Notes: generated by a model from the sequence alone, not told the origin. Shown: positions 50,704-60,353, counted from the stretch's first letter. The stretch is 64,000 nucleotides of DNA from Ereboglobus luteus (GCF_003096195.1 NZ_CP023004.1:3204501-3268500), one strand, 5' to 3'. Translations and numbers: made by a program.

Positions 50704-52479
50704 ATGAAATACTGGTCCAAGTTCTTCATCCCGACGCTCAAGGAAAGCCCCGCCGACGCTGAAATCCCCTCGCACAAACTGCTCGTGCGCGCGGGCATCG
50801 TGCGCAAATTGGGCGGCGGCCTTTACACCTACATGCCGTTCGGGCTGCGGGCCATTCACAAGATCACGCAAATCTGCCGCGAGGAAATCGACCGTGGCGG
50901 CGGCATTGAGCTTTGGATGCCCCATGTGCATCCCGCCGAGAGCTGGACAAACGGCCCGCGTTGGGCGGCGGCGCGCGAAATCATGTTCCGCGCCGACAGC
51001 GCGAGCGCCACACTGGGCGCGGCCAAGGAGCCGGAGTTTGTGCTCGGGCCCACGCACGAGGAAATCATCACGCCTATCGTCAAGGCCGAGATCACAAGCT
51101 ATCGCGACCTGCCGAAAAACTTTTATCAAATCGCCACGAAATTCCGCAACGAGATCCGTCCCCGCTACGGGCTCATGCGCGCGCGAGAGTTCATCATGAT
51201 GGACGCGTATTCGTTTGATGCGAACGACGAAAGTGCGACCACGAGCTACATGGCAATGAAGGCCGCCTACGAGGCGTTTTTCCGCAGGCTCGGCGTGCAG
51301 GCGATTGCCGTCGAGGCCGACACGGGCGTGATGGGCGGCAGTTTTTCGCACGAGTTCATGGTGCCCGCCGAGGTGGGCGACGACGACATCATTTACTGCG
51401 AGGAAAGCGGCTATGCTGCCAATCGCGAAAAAGCCACCAGCGCCATTGTGCCGAAGGACCTGGCCGAGGCCGCGCCTGTCGGAGCGGTTGAGGAATTCGC
51501 GACGCCGGGCGTGACGACCATCGCGCAGCTCGAGGCCGCGCCTTACAACGTGGCCGCCGACAAACAATTCAAGACGCTCGTTTACATCGGCGACGGAAAA
51601 CCGTTCATCGTGATTTTGCGCGGCAACGACGAGCTTGAGGAGGCGAAGCTCGGCTCGCTCGGTTTTGCGTTGTGCCGCCCCGCCACGCCCGAGGAAATCG
51701 AGCCGGTGCTCGGCGCGAAACCCGGCAGTCTTGGCGCGGTCAAGGGCACGATCAAAGATCCCGGCGCGCTCGCGGGTATTTTTGCCGACCGGGCGATCCA
51801 GCTCGTCGGCAACGGAACCACGGGGGCGAACAAGGACGGTTTCCATTTGCGCAATGTCAACGTGGCGCGCGATCTCGCGATCACGAAGTTTGGCGATTTC
51901 CGCCGCGTGCGTCCGGGCGAGCCTTGCCCGGTTTCGGGCAAGCCGCTGAAGGTGCGCCGGGGCATCGAGGTCGGCCACATTTTCAAGCTCGGCACGAAGT
52001 ATTCGGAAAAATACGGCGCGGTTTACACCGACGACCAAAAGCAGCAGCACCTCATGGTGATGGGCAGCTACGGCATCGGCATCAGCCGCACGATGCAGGC
52101 GATCATCGAACAGGGGCACGATGCCGACGGCATCATCTGGCCGTGGCCGGTGGCGCCGTTCCAAGTGCTCGTTTGCCTGCTTGATCCGCAAGCCGCCGAT
52201 GCCGCCGAAATGGCGCGCAAGGTTGCGGAGGCCGCCGAGCAAGCGGGCGCGGATGTGCTCGTCGACGACCGCGCCGAGCGCCCGGGCGTGAAGTTCAAGG
52301 ACGCCGATTTGATCGGCGTGCCGTTGCGCATAACGATCGGTGGAAAAGGCCTCAAGGAGGGCGTGATCGAAATGAAGTGGCGTCACGAAAAAGACGTTGC
52401 GAAGATTCCGGTCGCGGAAGCGCTTGAGCGTGTCTCGGCGGCGGTGAAGGCGGCAAACGACGCCGCGCCCAAGGCCTGA
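50704..52479 (+). CDS. proS: Prolyl-tRNA synthetase
   Basis: 591 residues from ATG 50704 (MKYWSKFFIPTLKESP); the in-frame ATG at 50626 gives an unlikely 26-residue extension. Class II motif 1 lies in AGIVRKLGGGLYTYMPFG. Motif 2 is FRNEIRPRYGLMRAREFIM and motif 3 is GSYGIGISRTMQAIIEQ. An editing (INS) insertion spans about residues 225-385, as in ProS of E. coli type. The C-terminal anticodon-binding domain follows (VLVDDRAERPGVKFKDADLIG). It charges tRNA-Pro and clears mischarged Ala. Confidence 0.96.
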   Translation: MKYWSKFFIPTLKESPADAEIPSHKLLVRAGIVRKLGGGLYTYMPFGLRAIHKITQICREEIDRGGGIELWMPHVHPAESWTNGPRWAAAREIMFRADSASATLGAAKEPEFVLGPTHEEIITPIVKAEITSYRDLPKNFYQIATKFRNEIRPRYGLMRAREFIMMDAYSFDANDESATTSYMAMKAAYEAFFRRLGVQAIAVEADTGVMGGSFSHEFMVPAEVGDDDIIYCEESGYAANREKATSAIVPKDLAEAAPVGAVEEFATPGVTTIAQLEAAPYNVAADKQFKTLVYIGDGKPFIVILRGNDELEEAKLGSLGFALCRPATPEEIEPVLGAKPGSLGAVKGTIKDPGALAGIFADRAIQLVGNGTTGANKDGFHLRNVNVARDLAITKFGDFRRVRPGEPCPVSGKPLKVRRGIEVGHIFKLGTKYSEKYGAVYTDDQKQQHLMVMGSYGIGISRTMQAIIEQGHDADGIIWPWPVAPFQVLVCLLDPQAADAAEMARKVAEAAEQAGADVLVDDRAERPGVKFKDADLIGVPLRITIGGKGLKEGVIEMKWRHEKDVAKIPVAEALERVSAAVKAANDAAPKA

Positions 52480-52496
52480 TTCGTGACAATTCTTTT

Positions 52497-52535
52497 TGTT
52501 CGTTCAGATCGGAGACGCTTCTGACTGAACGAACA
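52497..52535. terminator. Perfect 11-bp stem-loop after proS
   Basis: TGTTCGTTCAG (52497-52507) and CTGAACGAACA (52525-52535) pair perfectly around a 17-base loop. No T run follows on the plus strand, so it may be a rho-independent-like stop or an RNA-stabilising hairpin. Confidence 0.4.
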
Positions 52536-52630
52536 TAATTCACGGAATGGCAACTTGAGGATGCCGCCGTTTGTCTTTTCCTCGGCATTATTGTGTTCAA
52601 CTCGAAATCATCAGAAAGTTTGGCGCCGGC

Positions 52631-53566
52631 ATGAAAGGCCGGGCATGGATCACGGACAAGCGCGTGGTTTGCAGCTTGTCGTTGCTGGCGTGCCTGCTTT
52701 GGGGCAGCGCGTATCCGGCGATCAAAACCGGTTATTCGTTGTTCTCGATCGGACCGGATGACACCGCGGGAAAATTTCTTTTCGCGGGCTACCGCTTTTT
52801 CGCGGCGGGTTTGTTTTTGATTGGATTTTGCGCGGCGACGGGGCGGAAGGCATTCGACATCGGCGCGGGTTTGTTCGGGCGGCTCGCCTTGCTCGGGGTG
52901 GGGATGACGACGTTGCAGTATATCTTTTTTTATATCGGGCTTTCCCACACGACGGGCGTGAAGGGCGCGATCATGAACGGCACGACGACGTTTTTCAGCG
53001 TGATTGCCGCGCATTTTGTCTTCAAGGCCGAGCGGTTGACCGCGCGCGTGGTGGCCGGGTGCGTGATTGGGTTTCTCGGTGTGATTTTTGTCAATTTCAG
53101 CCGCGATTTGCTTGACCTGCATTTCACGTTCACGGGCGAGGGCTTTCTGGTGATCGCCGCGCTGGTGCTGGCGGTGTCGAGCATCTACGGAAAGGTCATT
53201 TCGCAAGGGATGGACAGCGTGGTGATGACCGCGTGGCAGCTGAGCATCGGCGGCGTGTTGCTCATTGTGCTCGGTTACGCGATGGGCGGCTCGCTGACGG
53301 GGTTCACGCCGGCATCGACGGCGTTGCTTTGTTACATGGCGCTGCTTTCGTCGGCCGCGTTTGCGATCATGGCGACATTGCTGAAGCATAATCCGGTGAG
53401 CCTGTTTTCGATTTTCCAGTTCACGGTGCCAATTTTCGGCGCGGCGCTTTCAGCCATGTTTTTGGGCGAAAAATTGCTGGAGTGGAAAAACCTCGTGGCG
53501 CTGGTTTGCGTGTGCGCGGGGATTTTTCTGGTGACGTATGTGAGGGAGCCAAAAAAGAAATCCTGA
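52631..53566 (+). CDS. DMT superfamily (EamA) transporter
   Basis: 311 residues from ATG 52631 (MKGRAWITDKRVVCSLSL). Ten membrane segments in two EamA halves; GSAYPAIKTGY and ALVLAVSSIYGKVISQG are typical. Family members export amino acids or metabolites. It is followed by a convergent HAD gene with a hairpin between them. Confidence 0.87.
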   Translation: MKGRAWITDKRVVCSLSLLACLLWGSAYPAIKTGYSLFSIGPDDTAGKFLFAGYRFFAAGLFLIGFCAATGRKAFDIGAGLFGRLALLGVGMTTLQYIFFYIGLSHTTGVKGAIMNGTTTFFSVIAAHFVFKAERLTARVVAGCVIGFLGVIFVNFSRDLLDLHFTFTGEGFLVIAALVLAVSSIYGKVISQGMDSVVMTAWQLSIGGVLLIVLGYAMGGSLTGFTPASTALLCYMALLSSAAFAIMATLLKHNPVSLFSIFQFTVPIFGAALSAMFLGEKLLEWKNLVALVCVCAGIFLVTYVREPKKKS

Positions 53567-53593
53567 CACACGTCGCAATCGCGCCCGGTTCGG

Positions 53594-53622
53594 AAAAGTG
53601 TAACCTTTTCGGCTACACTTTT
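53594..53622. terminator. Hairpin between convergent DMT and HAD genes
   Basis: AAAAGTGTA (53594-53602) and TACACTTTT (53614-53622) pair perfectly around ACCTTTTCGGC. The A- and T-rich stem ends suit a bidirectional terminator. Confidence 0.6.
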
Positions 53623-53685
53623 GGCGCGGATTTTTTGGACGTGTTCAATGGGCGGCGGGCGACGCGACGCGGCTTCGATTTGGTG

Positions 53686-54492
53686 TCACGAAAAATCGAC
53701 TGCTTTTTCCACGCTGCGGGCGAAGGCGGTTTCGGGCGGGCCGTCGGGGGCGGTGATGGTGGCGGCGGCGCGTGCGGCGGGCCACCGGCTCGGCATGGCC
53801 ACGGAAAAGCCCGCCCATTGGAAAAGGGGGATGTCGTTTTCGGCGTCGCCGAAGGCGATTGTTTCGTCGGCGCTGATGCCGAGGTGGGCGGCAAGCCTCG
53901 CCACGCCCGTTCCCTTGGTGACGCCGCTGGGAAGGAATTCGTAAAGGTAGGTGTGCGTGCGCACGTGGGTGGCGTCGAGCGTGGCGAGTTCGGGCATGGT
54001 TTCGATGCCGGTCATGCTGTTTTCGTCGCCCGTCCACATGACTTTCAGGAGTGGTTTTTCGAGGGCTTGGGCGTCGGTGATTTCAGTGATTTTGCCGCCG
54101 TCGAGCCCGGCGTAGGCCTCGATTTTTTCCGGGGCGTCGAGCCGGTAGATTCCATCGTCGGCATACACGGCGATGGCGTAACCAAGGGAGCGTCCGAGAG
54201 TGATGGCTTGTTGCGCGACGGACGCGGGGATGAAGACTTTTTCGAGCACTTCGCGACGGGAGATGTCGGAGACTTCGCAGCCTTGCGACGAGACCATCCA
54301 GCGGAGGCCGGAGAGCTGGGCGACGAAGGGGAGCATCGATGCGTGATGGCGTCCGGAGGCGAGCGCGATTTCGATGCCTGCGTCCTGCATGCGGGCGATG
54401 GCGTTGCGATTGGCTTCGCTGATGATGAGCGAGGGGTTGTGGATGAGCGTCCCGTCGATGTCGATTGCTGCGAGGCGAAATTTTCTTGGCAT
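53686..54492 (-). CDS. Cof-type HAD phosphatase
   Basis: 268 residues. The nucleophile motif is AIDIDGTL (Asp11, Asp13), motif II is ALASGRHHAS, motif III Lys is in FLPSGVTKGTG, and motif IV is FGDAENDIPLF. A type IIB cap lies between (about residues 85-185). Cof-type enzymes dephosphorylate sugar phosphates or flavin precursors. A short element shared with another gene lies upstream (54500-54542). Confidence 0.9.
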   Translation of the reverse strand: MPRKFRLAAIDIDGTLIHNPSLIISEANRNAIARMQDAGIEIALASGRHHASMLPFVAQLSGLRWMVSSQGCEVSDISRREVLEKVFIPASVAQQAITLGRSLGYAIAVYADDGIYRLDAPEKIEAYAGLDGGKITEITDAQALEKPLLKVMWTGDENSMTGIETMPELATLDATHVRTHTYLYEFLPSGVTKGTGVARLAAHLGISADETIAFGDAENDIPLFQWAGFSVAMPSRWPAARAAATITAPDGPPETAFARSVEKAVDFS

Positions 54493-54499
54493 TGCGCGT

Positions 54500-54542
54500 C
54501 AAGTGATGCCGCAAAGTGGGAGGGCAGGACAATGTTTTAAAT
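54500..54542. promoter_or_regulatory. Conserved upstream element, copy 1 (HAD gene)
   Basis: CAAGTGATGCCGCAAAGTGG then AGGACAATGTT and AAAT, closely matching 57575-57614 upstream of another reverse-strand gene. It begins 7 bp before the HAD start codon. Shared promoter or operator is inferred from conservation in two unrelated genes. Confidence 0.45.
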
Positions 54543-54589
54543 ACTGTCGGGCCTGAAAATGGCGGCGCCGGCGGTCCGGCATTAATCTG

Positions 54590-56565
54590 TCACGGCTGGT
54601 CGCGCTCCATTTGGCGGCGGGCGAAGTTGACGGTGCCGGAGAGGTCGCCTTCGCTGGTGGAGAGCATCCAGAGGAGGGCTTTTTCGTGGACAACGCCTTC
54701 GCGGATGAGGCCGCGATTGGAGAACTGGCGCACTTCCCATTCCATGCGGTCGGGATAAACACGGCACACGCGGTAGGCGTTGGGCCACTCGGCGAAGGCG
54801 GGGTTTTGAATGGTGGTGATGCCGTGGTAGTTGGAAACAGTGTTGTGGTGCAGGTGGCCGTTCAGGGTGGCGACGACGTTGGGCGCGGCGGCGAGGACAG
54901 GCATGATCTTTTTGTCCATCGCCGGGCCGTCGCCGAGGTTGTAGCCGGTGGTGTCGGAGACGCCGCGTTTGAGATAAAACTGATAGTGGGAGACGACGAT
55001 GGTGGGAGTGGCGGTGTCCTTGGCGAGGGTGTTGCGAAGCCAATCGGTGATGTTTGCGCGATAAGTGATCCGGTCGTCTTTATTGCCCCGGTAGGATTGA
55101 ATGACGCCGCCTTTGCCGAGCCAGTTGGAGCCGTTGAGGACGATGAAACGCACGGGAGAACGGGTGAAGTCGTAGTCGGTGTTTTCGGCGCCCTTGGGAA
55201 AGAGCTCGGGGATGGTGGCGGCTATGGACTTGCGGGCGTCAACGAGAGTGTCGTGGTTGCCGAGGCAGCCGTAAACGGGGAGCCCTGCGCGACGGACGGC
55301 GCCGGCGAGCGCCTCATACTGACTGGGTCTGCCGCCGTCGGTCATGTCGCCTCCGATGATGGCGAAGGAGGCTTTTTCCTGCTTGAGCTGGCGGAGCGCG
55401 GTTTCGAGCGCGCTGGCGGCGCGGGTGTTGAGTTTGGTGTTCATCCACACGGGGCGTCCGTAGCCGAGGTGGGTGTCGGAGAAAAAGCCGAAGGCGTAGA
55501 GCGGTTTTTCGGCGGATTTGGCGGTGAGTTCGAGACGGGTGAGCGTGCCGCCGGGGCGGATGTGCGGACCGGCCACGGTGATATAGTGGCGACCCTTGGG
55601 GAGGTGGACGGGCGCAAGGGTGACGGCGGGGACGGGCGCTGGCCGGTGATGTTGGGAAGCGCGCCGGGGCGATCCTCGGTGCGGACATCCCGCCACGGGG
55701 CGTCGGCTTTCACGGCGGGGGCGGCGATGACGGTGTTGTTGGCGAGAACTGTTGCGCGGAGACCGGGGCGCAGGTCGGCGTCGGGCTCAAGCTGGAGAGT
55801 GCCGGCGAGGGTGATTTCGTCCTTGGCGTCGATGGCGAAAACGAGGATGCCCTCGGCGGGAATGGCCACGGCGGTATCATTGGGGAGTGTGGTTTGGGCG
55901 AGGGCGGTGTCGGGGACGAGCGCGGCGTTGCGCGCATCAAGCGTGACGGCGTCGCCGGGCTTGATTGCGGTGACGCGGCGGCTGGCGGTCTTGTGCATGG
56001 CGGTCTCGACTTCCGGCCAGGCTTGGGCGGGCGAGGCGGTGCTGGAACCGGAGGTGAGCCTGACGTCGTCAATCCAGCATGTGCCATGTGTGCGGATGAT
56101 GAGGCGCACGTCACGCTCACCGCGGCCGAGGTCGCCGGGGTAGATTTTTCCCCTGAGTTTGCTCCATTGGCCGTTTTTGATTGTGCCGATGGCGCTGACG
56201 GCGGTGTAGCGGCCGGATTTGCCGGGGTCGGCGGCGGAGATGTAGGCGGAAATCTTGGAGCCGCGCTCGCCATAAACCCAGAGCGAGAACTCGCAGCCGT
56301 CGGGGAAGTTCATGAGGCCGTCGAGGTTGAAAAAGGCGGTGCCCCAAGTCGTCTTGTCTTTCTTGGTGACGCGCAGGGAGGCGTTTCCGGAACGAGCCCG
56401 GGTGGTGTCGATCTCGACGCTGGATTGGAAGCTTTTGATTTCGGGCGGAACGCCTTTTTCGAAATCGGCATTGACGATGATGCCGGCCTGGGCGGCGGTG
56501 GAAAAAATGAAAGCCAGAAGGGCGAGGGCCGGAAGAATGCGGAAGGCGAGGAGCGATTTTTTCAT
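54590..56565 (-). pseudogene. Secreted carbohydrate-binding + calcineurin-like phosphoesterase, frameshifted
   Basis: Frame 1 (from ATG 56565) has a signal peptide (AFRILPALALLAFIFSTAAQA) and a beta-sandwich resembling a CBM (ADFEKGVPPEIKSFQSS, SLWVYGERGSKISAYIS, CWIDDVRL). Frame 2 (to 54590) has a metallophosphoesterase: FFSDTHLGYG, IIGGDMTDGG, CLGNHDT, VVSHYQFY and NGHLHHN, giving the metal-binding D/H/N set. The switch is at about 55635-55645, a C-rich stretch (GCGCCCGTCCCCGCC on the coding strand). One added base or two lost bases restore a 650-residue exported phosphohydrolase. Assembly error versus true break is open. Confidence 0.75.
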
Positions 56566-56627
56566 GGATGTTATGGGCGGGATTAAAGTTGGGTTTGGCA
56601 TCGTTTGCAAAAAAGCAGGCGCGCGGT

Positions 56628-57500
56628 TCAGGCACCGGGGATTCGCCAGAGTCCGCCGTTGCCGTTGCAAAATAAAAACAGGGTGTTGCCGTAAAAATCG
56701 AGCCCCTCCGGCTCGAGCGGACAGCTGTCGTTGATGTCTATTATTTTTTCGGTCTTTTTGGTTTTCAGGTTGATGATGTGGATCTCCCTGCTCTTGTGCT
56801 CGTCCGATCCTTCGGCGGCGGCGCGATTGCCGAACGCATGGTAGAGGTAGCCGTTGCGGATGCATGTGTCCTGGACGTAAATATTGGGGAAGGGGACTGT
56901 GAACTGGTCGAGAATGTCGGATTTTTTGAAGACGATCTTCTTTTTGCCGAGCGGGGGCAGCGGCCACTTGGTGAACAGGCCGTATAGCTTTGAGTCTTTC
57001 CTGAACGAGGCGATCGAGTAGATGACTTTGTTTTCGCGATCAACCATCCAGTTGTTGCTGCGTTCCTCGGTGCCGCCGGTTTTGATTTCCAATGTCTGGA
57101 TGATGCGCGAGCCGCGCGGCGTGACGCTTTCGACGAAGCAGCGCCGGTTGCCCTCGCCGAAGCACTCGGAAACATAGAGCGCCGGGAAATAGGCGCCCTT
57201 CGGTTGCTCAATGCCGAAACTGGCGCTGTTGGCGTGGGTGGTTTCGGCCGCGCACGCGAGGTCGAACTCGATGAGCTTCTTCTTTGTTTTCAAGTTGTAG
57301 ATTCGGCAGCGGCCGCCGTTGTTGAACAAGAGTGCGACCTCGTCATAGATGGCCATGCCCTGCGCGGCCTGGTTCTCGTATCTGCCCGGAAAATCGTATG
57401 TGAGGGCGGCGGTCTGGACGGTTTTGGTTTGCGCGGGGAGGTCGGCGCACAGGCAGATGAGAAGAATCGAAAGGAGACTGCGGATGCGGTGGAGGCTCAT
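56628..57500 (-). CDS. Exported propeller-like protein, unknown function
   Basis: 290 residues with a signal peptide (SLLSILLICLCADLPAQ). The body consists of repeated strand-rich segments of about 45 residues: GMAIYDEVALLFNNGGRCRI, NNWMVDRENKVIYSIASF, then LEPEGLDFYGNTLFLFCNGN, as in six-bladed or NHL-like propellers. No catalytic motif. It lies 62 bp before the phosphoesterase gene on the same strand and may be in one transcript with it. An upstream element shared with the HAD gene lies at 57575. Confidence 0.65.
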   Translation of the reverse strand: MSLHRIRSLLSILLICLCADLPAQTKTVQTAALTYDFPGRYENQAAQGMAIYDEVALLFNNGGRCRIYNLKTKKKLIEFDLACAAETTHANSASFGIEQPKGAYFPALYVSECFGEGNRRCFVESVTPRGSRIIQTLEIKTGGTEERSNNWMVDRENKVIYSIASFRKDSKLYGLFTKWPLPPLGKKKIVFKKSDILDQFTVPFPNIYVQDTCIRNGYLYHAFGNRAAAEGSDEHKSREIHIINLKTKKTEKIIDINDSCPLEPEGLDFYGNTLFLFCNGNGGLWRIPGA

Positions 57501-57574
57501 GGAAAACGTGGCAGGGTGTTTTGATATTTTGCAGGGCGGGGAAGGGCGGCCGGCGGGACTCGAAAACTACGCTC

Positions 57575-57614
57575 CAAGTGATGTCGCAAGAAAGGGCGTC
57601 AGGACAATGTTAAA
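57575..57614. promoter_or_regulatory. Conserved upstream element, copy 2
   Basis: CAAGTGATGTCGCAAGAAAG then AGGACAATGTTAAAT, matching 54500-54542 at most positions. It lies 75-114 bp upstream of the reverse-strand gene starting at 57500 and also upstream of the forward lipoprotein gene at 57724. Confidence 0.45.
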
Positions 57615-57723
57615 TCTTTTTCGGAAGCGCGTTTTGTGGGTGCGCTCACTTGGGTGCGTTCATTTGATTGCAACTTTCCCCCGCTTTTTTCCGTCTGCAG
57701 TTTCAACACATACCGACTTTCCC

Positions 57724-58890
57724 ATGAGCAACATTTTTACCTTCCTCTGTGGTTTGAGAAAATCGGCAATCCGCATCATTGTCGCCATCGTCATTTCCCT
57801 TTGGTTGACCGGATGTGCCTCGGATGGTCTCAGGTCATACAAACGGGGTAAATATTATCAGTCATGCGAGGAGGCTGCTAAAAAACTCAGCAAAAAACCC
57901 GACAATGCCAACGCGCAAACCGCTCTCGCGGGCGCCTATCCGCTTGCCCGGGCAAACACACAACGGCTGATCGACAGCCTGAACGTCTCAAGCGATCTTG
58001 ATAGCTATGAAAACGTCATCATGACCTGTGATCGCATGAATGGAATCGCCGACAGCATACTCCGTTGCCCGGCCGCGCTTGCGCTTGTTCCGGCTCCGTC
58101 CGATTACACCGACCCTCGTAATGCCGCAGCCGCCATTTTCGTGCGCAGGGCTTACCGCGCCGGGGTGCGGGCGTCGGCGGTCGGGACGCTCGAGAAGTCT
58201 CGCGAGGCGTTTAATTATTTCACGCGCGTTGTCCGTTACTCCCCCGATTATCGCAGGGTTCGGGTTCGCCTTGAGCAGGCGCGTTACGACGCCACGATGC
58301 GCGTCGTCGTCACTCGCCCTCAGTCCTCATACCCAAGCATCGATGGCGCCAATTATTTCTACGACAGGCTTCTCTACCAGCTGCCGAATGCGAATCCTGT
58401 TCGTTATTATACGCCCGAAGAAGCCGTGCGGGAAAATATACCTTATCCACACCGAATCGTTGAACTTGATTATATTGCACACGCGGACACCAGGGGACGC
58501 GAAAGTGTCAACACCACCGATCTTGTTCGCAATGTCGCCATTGGCACCACCACCGCGAAGGACGGCTCCAAGCAAACGATCCTTGGTGATGTGAAGGCCC
58601 GATACACAAAGACCCGTGTTGAAATGCACTCCGAGGGCAAGGTGGAGTTGCGCATTATTGATGCCTTGAGCGGACGTGTCATATACCAGAATGCCATTTT
58701 CAAAAACCATACGTGGGTTTCGGAGACGGCCTCGTTCAACGGAGATGCGCGAGCTCTCGATTCCAAGCAGCTTGCCTTGACAAAAAAGCGCCCGGAGAGA
58801 CGGCCGTCCACGGATGATATGTATGAGACGATTGCCGATTTATTGAGCAAGAGCGTCGCGTTTGACATCTCCTGGGAGGTGGACCGATGA
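57724..58890 (+). CDS. Lipoprotein with TPR-like helices, unknown function
   Basis: 388 residues from ATG 57724. The lipobox LWLTGC puts the lipidated Cys near residue 31. The N-terminal third is helical with a TPR-like pattern (YYQSCEEAAKKLSKKPDN), the middle is helical (AGVRASAVGTLEKSREAFNY), and the C-terminal third is beta-rich (ELDYIAHADTRGRES, KVELRIIDALSGRVIYQ). The envelope location and mixed architecture recall gene B of the 34-39 kb cassette, but I see no shared motif. No function assigned. Confidence 0.7.
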   Translation: MSNIFTFLCGLRKSAIRIIVAIVISLWLTGCASDGLRSYKRGKYYQSCEEAAKKLSKKPDNANAQTALAGAYPLARANTQRLIDSLNVSSDLDSYENVIMTCDRMNGIADSILRCPAALALVPAPSDYTDPRNAAAAIFVRRAYRAGVRASAVGTLEKSREAFNYFTRVVRYSPDYRRVRVRLEQARYDATMRVVVTRPQSSYPSIDGANYFYDRLLYQLPNANPVRYYTPEEAVRENIPYPHRIVELDYIAHADTRGRESVNTTDLVRNVAIGTTTAKDGSKQTILGDVKARYTKTRVEMHSEGKVELRIIDALSGRVIYQNAIFKNHTWVSETASFNGDARALDSKQLALTKKRPERRPSTDDMYETIADLLSKSVAFDISWEVDR

Positions 58891-58934
58891 ATGGTGCGGC
58901 GGCACCGCGTTGCATTTATGAGGATGCCTGTCGA

Positions 58935-59840
58935 CTACTCGCGCACGATCCAGTCGAGAGTGGCTTTGCCGCCGGGGGATTGGGCGAGGCTTTGATAAAG
59001 CGTGTCGAGCATGGGCGCGAGTGTTTGGTCGATTTGCCACGGCGGGTTTATGACTGCCATGCCGCAACCGCGCATTTTTAATGACGACGTTTCGCCAGCG
59101 ATCGTGAGCTCGGCGGCAAAGGTCGGCGGCGGGCCGAGCATGGCGAGCCGGTTCAAAAAATCGTCCGCGCGGGCGCGCTCGGTGAGCGGATACCAAACGG
59201 CGAAGGTCGCCGCGGGCATGCGGCGCAGGCCTTCGCGAAGGGCTCGGGTGATTGCCTCGTATTCGTCCTGCGCCTCAAAAGGCGGGTCGATCAGGACGAG
59301 CGTGCGTTTTTCGGGCGGGGGAAGCATGGCGCGGATGGCCGTGTAGCCGTCGATTTCGTGCACGGAGACGCGGGGCTCCCTTTGAAATTTGCCGCGCAGG
59401 GATGCAAACTCGTCGGGATGTTTTTCGCAGAGCGCCATGCGATCCTGCGGACGCATCAGGGCGCGAACGAGCGAGGGCGAGCCGGGATAAATACGAAGGA
59501 CGTCCGGTTCGAGATTTCCACAGCGGCGGTCGAAGGCGCGGACGAGTTGGATGTATTCGCGAAGCGGATCGGTTTCCTGTGTGGCGTCGACGGACGGGTT
59601 GTTTTGCGCGTCGGTTTTTTCGCCGAGCAGGCGTCCGATGCCGTCGGGGTGTTCGGGTTTGCGTTCGAGGGTGTCGCCGTGGTCGGCGGCGGCGAGGTCA
59701 TACGCGCCGCGCCCGGCGTGCGTGTCGAGGTAGAGGAATCCCTTTTCCTTTCGCTGCATGCCGCGCACGAGCTGCACGAGCACGGCGTGCTTCATGACAT
59801 CGGCAAAATTGCCCGCGTGGTAATGATGCCTGTAATTCAA
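58935..59840 (-). CDS. rlmJ: 23S rRNA (adenine2030-N6)-methyltransferase
   Basis: 301 residues. The N-terminus MNYRHHYHAGNFADVMKHAV is diagnostic. The catalytic motif is IDPPFEAQDEY near residue 170, and YLDTHAGRGAYDL forms the SAM site. It modifies A2030 of 23S rRNA. It overlaps nothing and is followed 12 bp upstream by the YhcH gene on the same strand, likely one transcript. Confidence 0.92.
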   Translation of the reverse strand: MNYRHHYHAGNFADVMKHAVLVQLVRGMQRKEKGFLYLDTHAGRGAYDLAAADHGDTLERKPEHPDGIGRLLGEKTDAQNNPSVDATQETDPLREYIQLVRAFDRRCGNLEPDVLRIYPGSPSLVRALMRPQDRMALCEKHPDEFASLRGKFQREPRVSVHEIDGYTAIRAMLPPPEKRTLVLIDPPFEAQDEYEAITRALREGLRRMPAATFAVWYPLTERARADDFLNRLAMLGPPPTFAAELTIAGETSSLKMRGCGMAVINPPWQIDQTLAPMLDTLYQSLAQSPGGKATLDWIVRE

Positions 59841-59852
59841 TTTCGATGCGGT

Positions 59853-60353
59853 TCAGGCGACCGGAATTTTGACCACGATTTTGCGGATGAGCGCGGGTTC
59901 CTTGACGGCGATGCAGGGCATGTGGCCGTCGACCGGATCGAGCACGGTGACTTCGCCGGCGCGCAGGCGGACGGGCGAGGATTCGTCATACATTTCGTAA
60001 ATGATGGCGTCCTGCGCGGGAGTGCGGTTTTCCTTTACCTTGAGGTTGGCGACGTCGGTGACCTCGACAATTTCCTCCCCGGAAATGATCGCCTGCACAT
60101 CGACATAGGCGAGGTGTGATTCGAAGAAACCGGTCTCGCGCGGCGCCTTGCTCAGGTAGACTTGGGGGAGCGCGAAGGCCCCGTTGCCGAGCTCCACGCG
60201 GTCGCTGTCGCCGGCGGCTAGACTGTGGATGAGTTTGTGCGCGTCGGTGCCGGGCTTGAGGCAGTCGTCGATGTAGTCGAACGCGGTCTTGTAGTTTTCG
60301 TTTCGGCCCGTGGTTTGGGCGCGGACGGTTTTTAGGGAGCCAAAAATTGCCAT
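59853..60353 (-). CDS. YhcH/YjgK/YiaL family protein (DUF386)
   Basis: 166 residues from ATG 60353 (MAIFGSLKTVRAQ); an earlier in-frame ATG adds twelve residues. ETGFFESHLAYVDVQAIISG carries the family histidine and Glu, and PVDGHMPCIAV carries the second His of the cupin metal site. Family members occur with sialic-acid or sugar-acid catabolism and may open or isomerise sugars. No sugar genes adjoin it here. Confidence 0.85.
   Translation of the reverse strand: MAIFGSLKTVRAQTTGRNENYKTAFDYIDDCLKPGTDAHKLIHSLAAGDSDRVELGNGAFALPQVYLSKAPRETGFFESHLAYVDVQAIISGEEIVEVTDVANLKVKENRTPAQDAIIYEMYDESSPVRLRAGEVTVLDPVDGHMPCIAVKEPALIRKIVVKIPVA

Noticed and set aside
50695-52386. 563-codon reverse frame
   Set aside because: Exact antisense of proS.
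54611-56143. 510-codon forward frame over the phosphoesterase
   Set aside because: Antisense shadow; it bridges the frameshift only because it is on the other strand and shows no domain.
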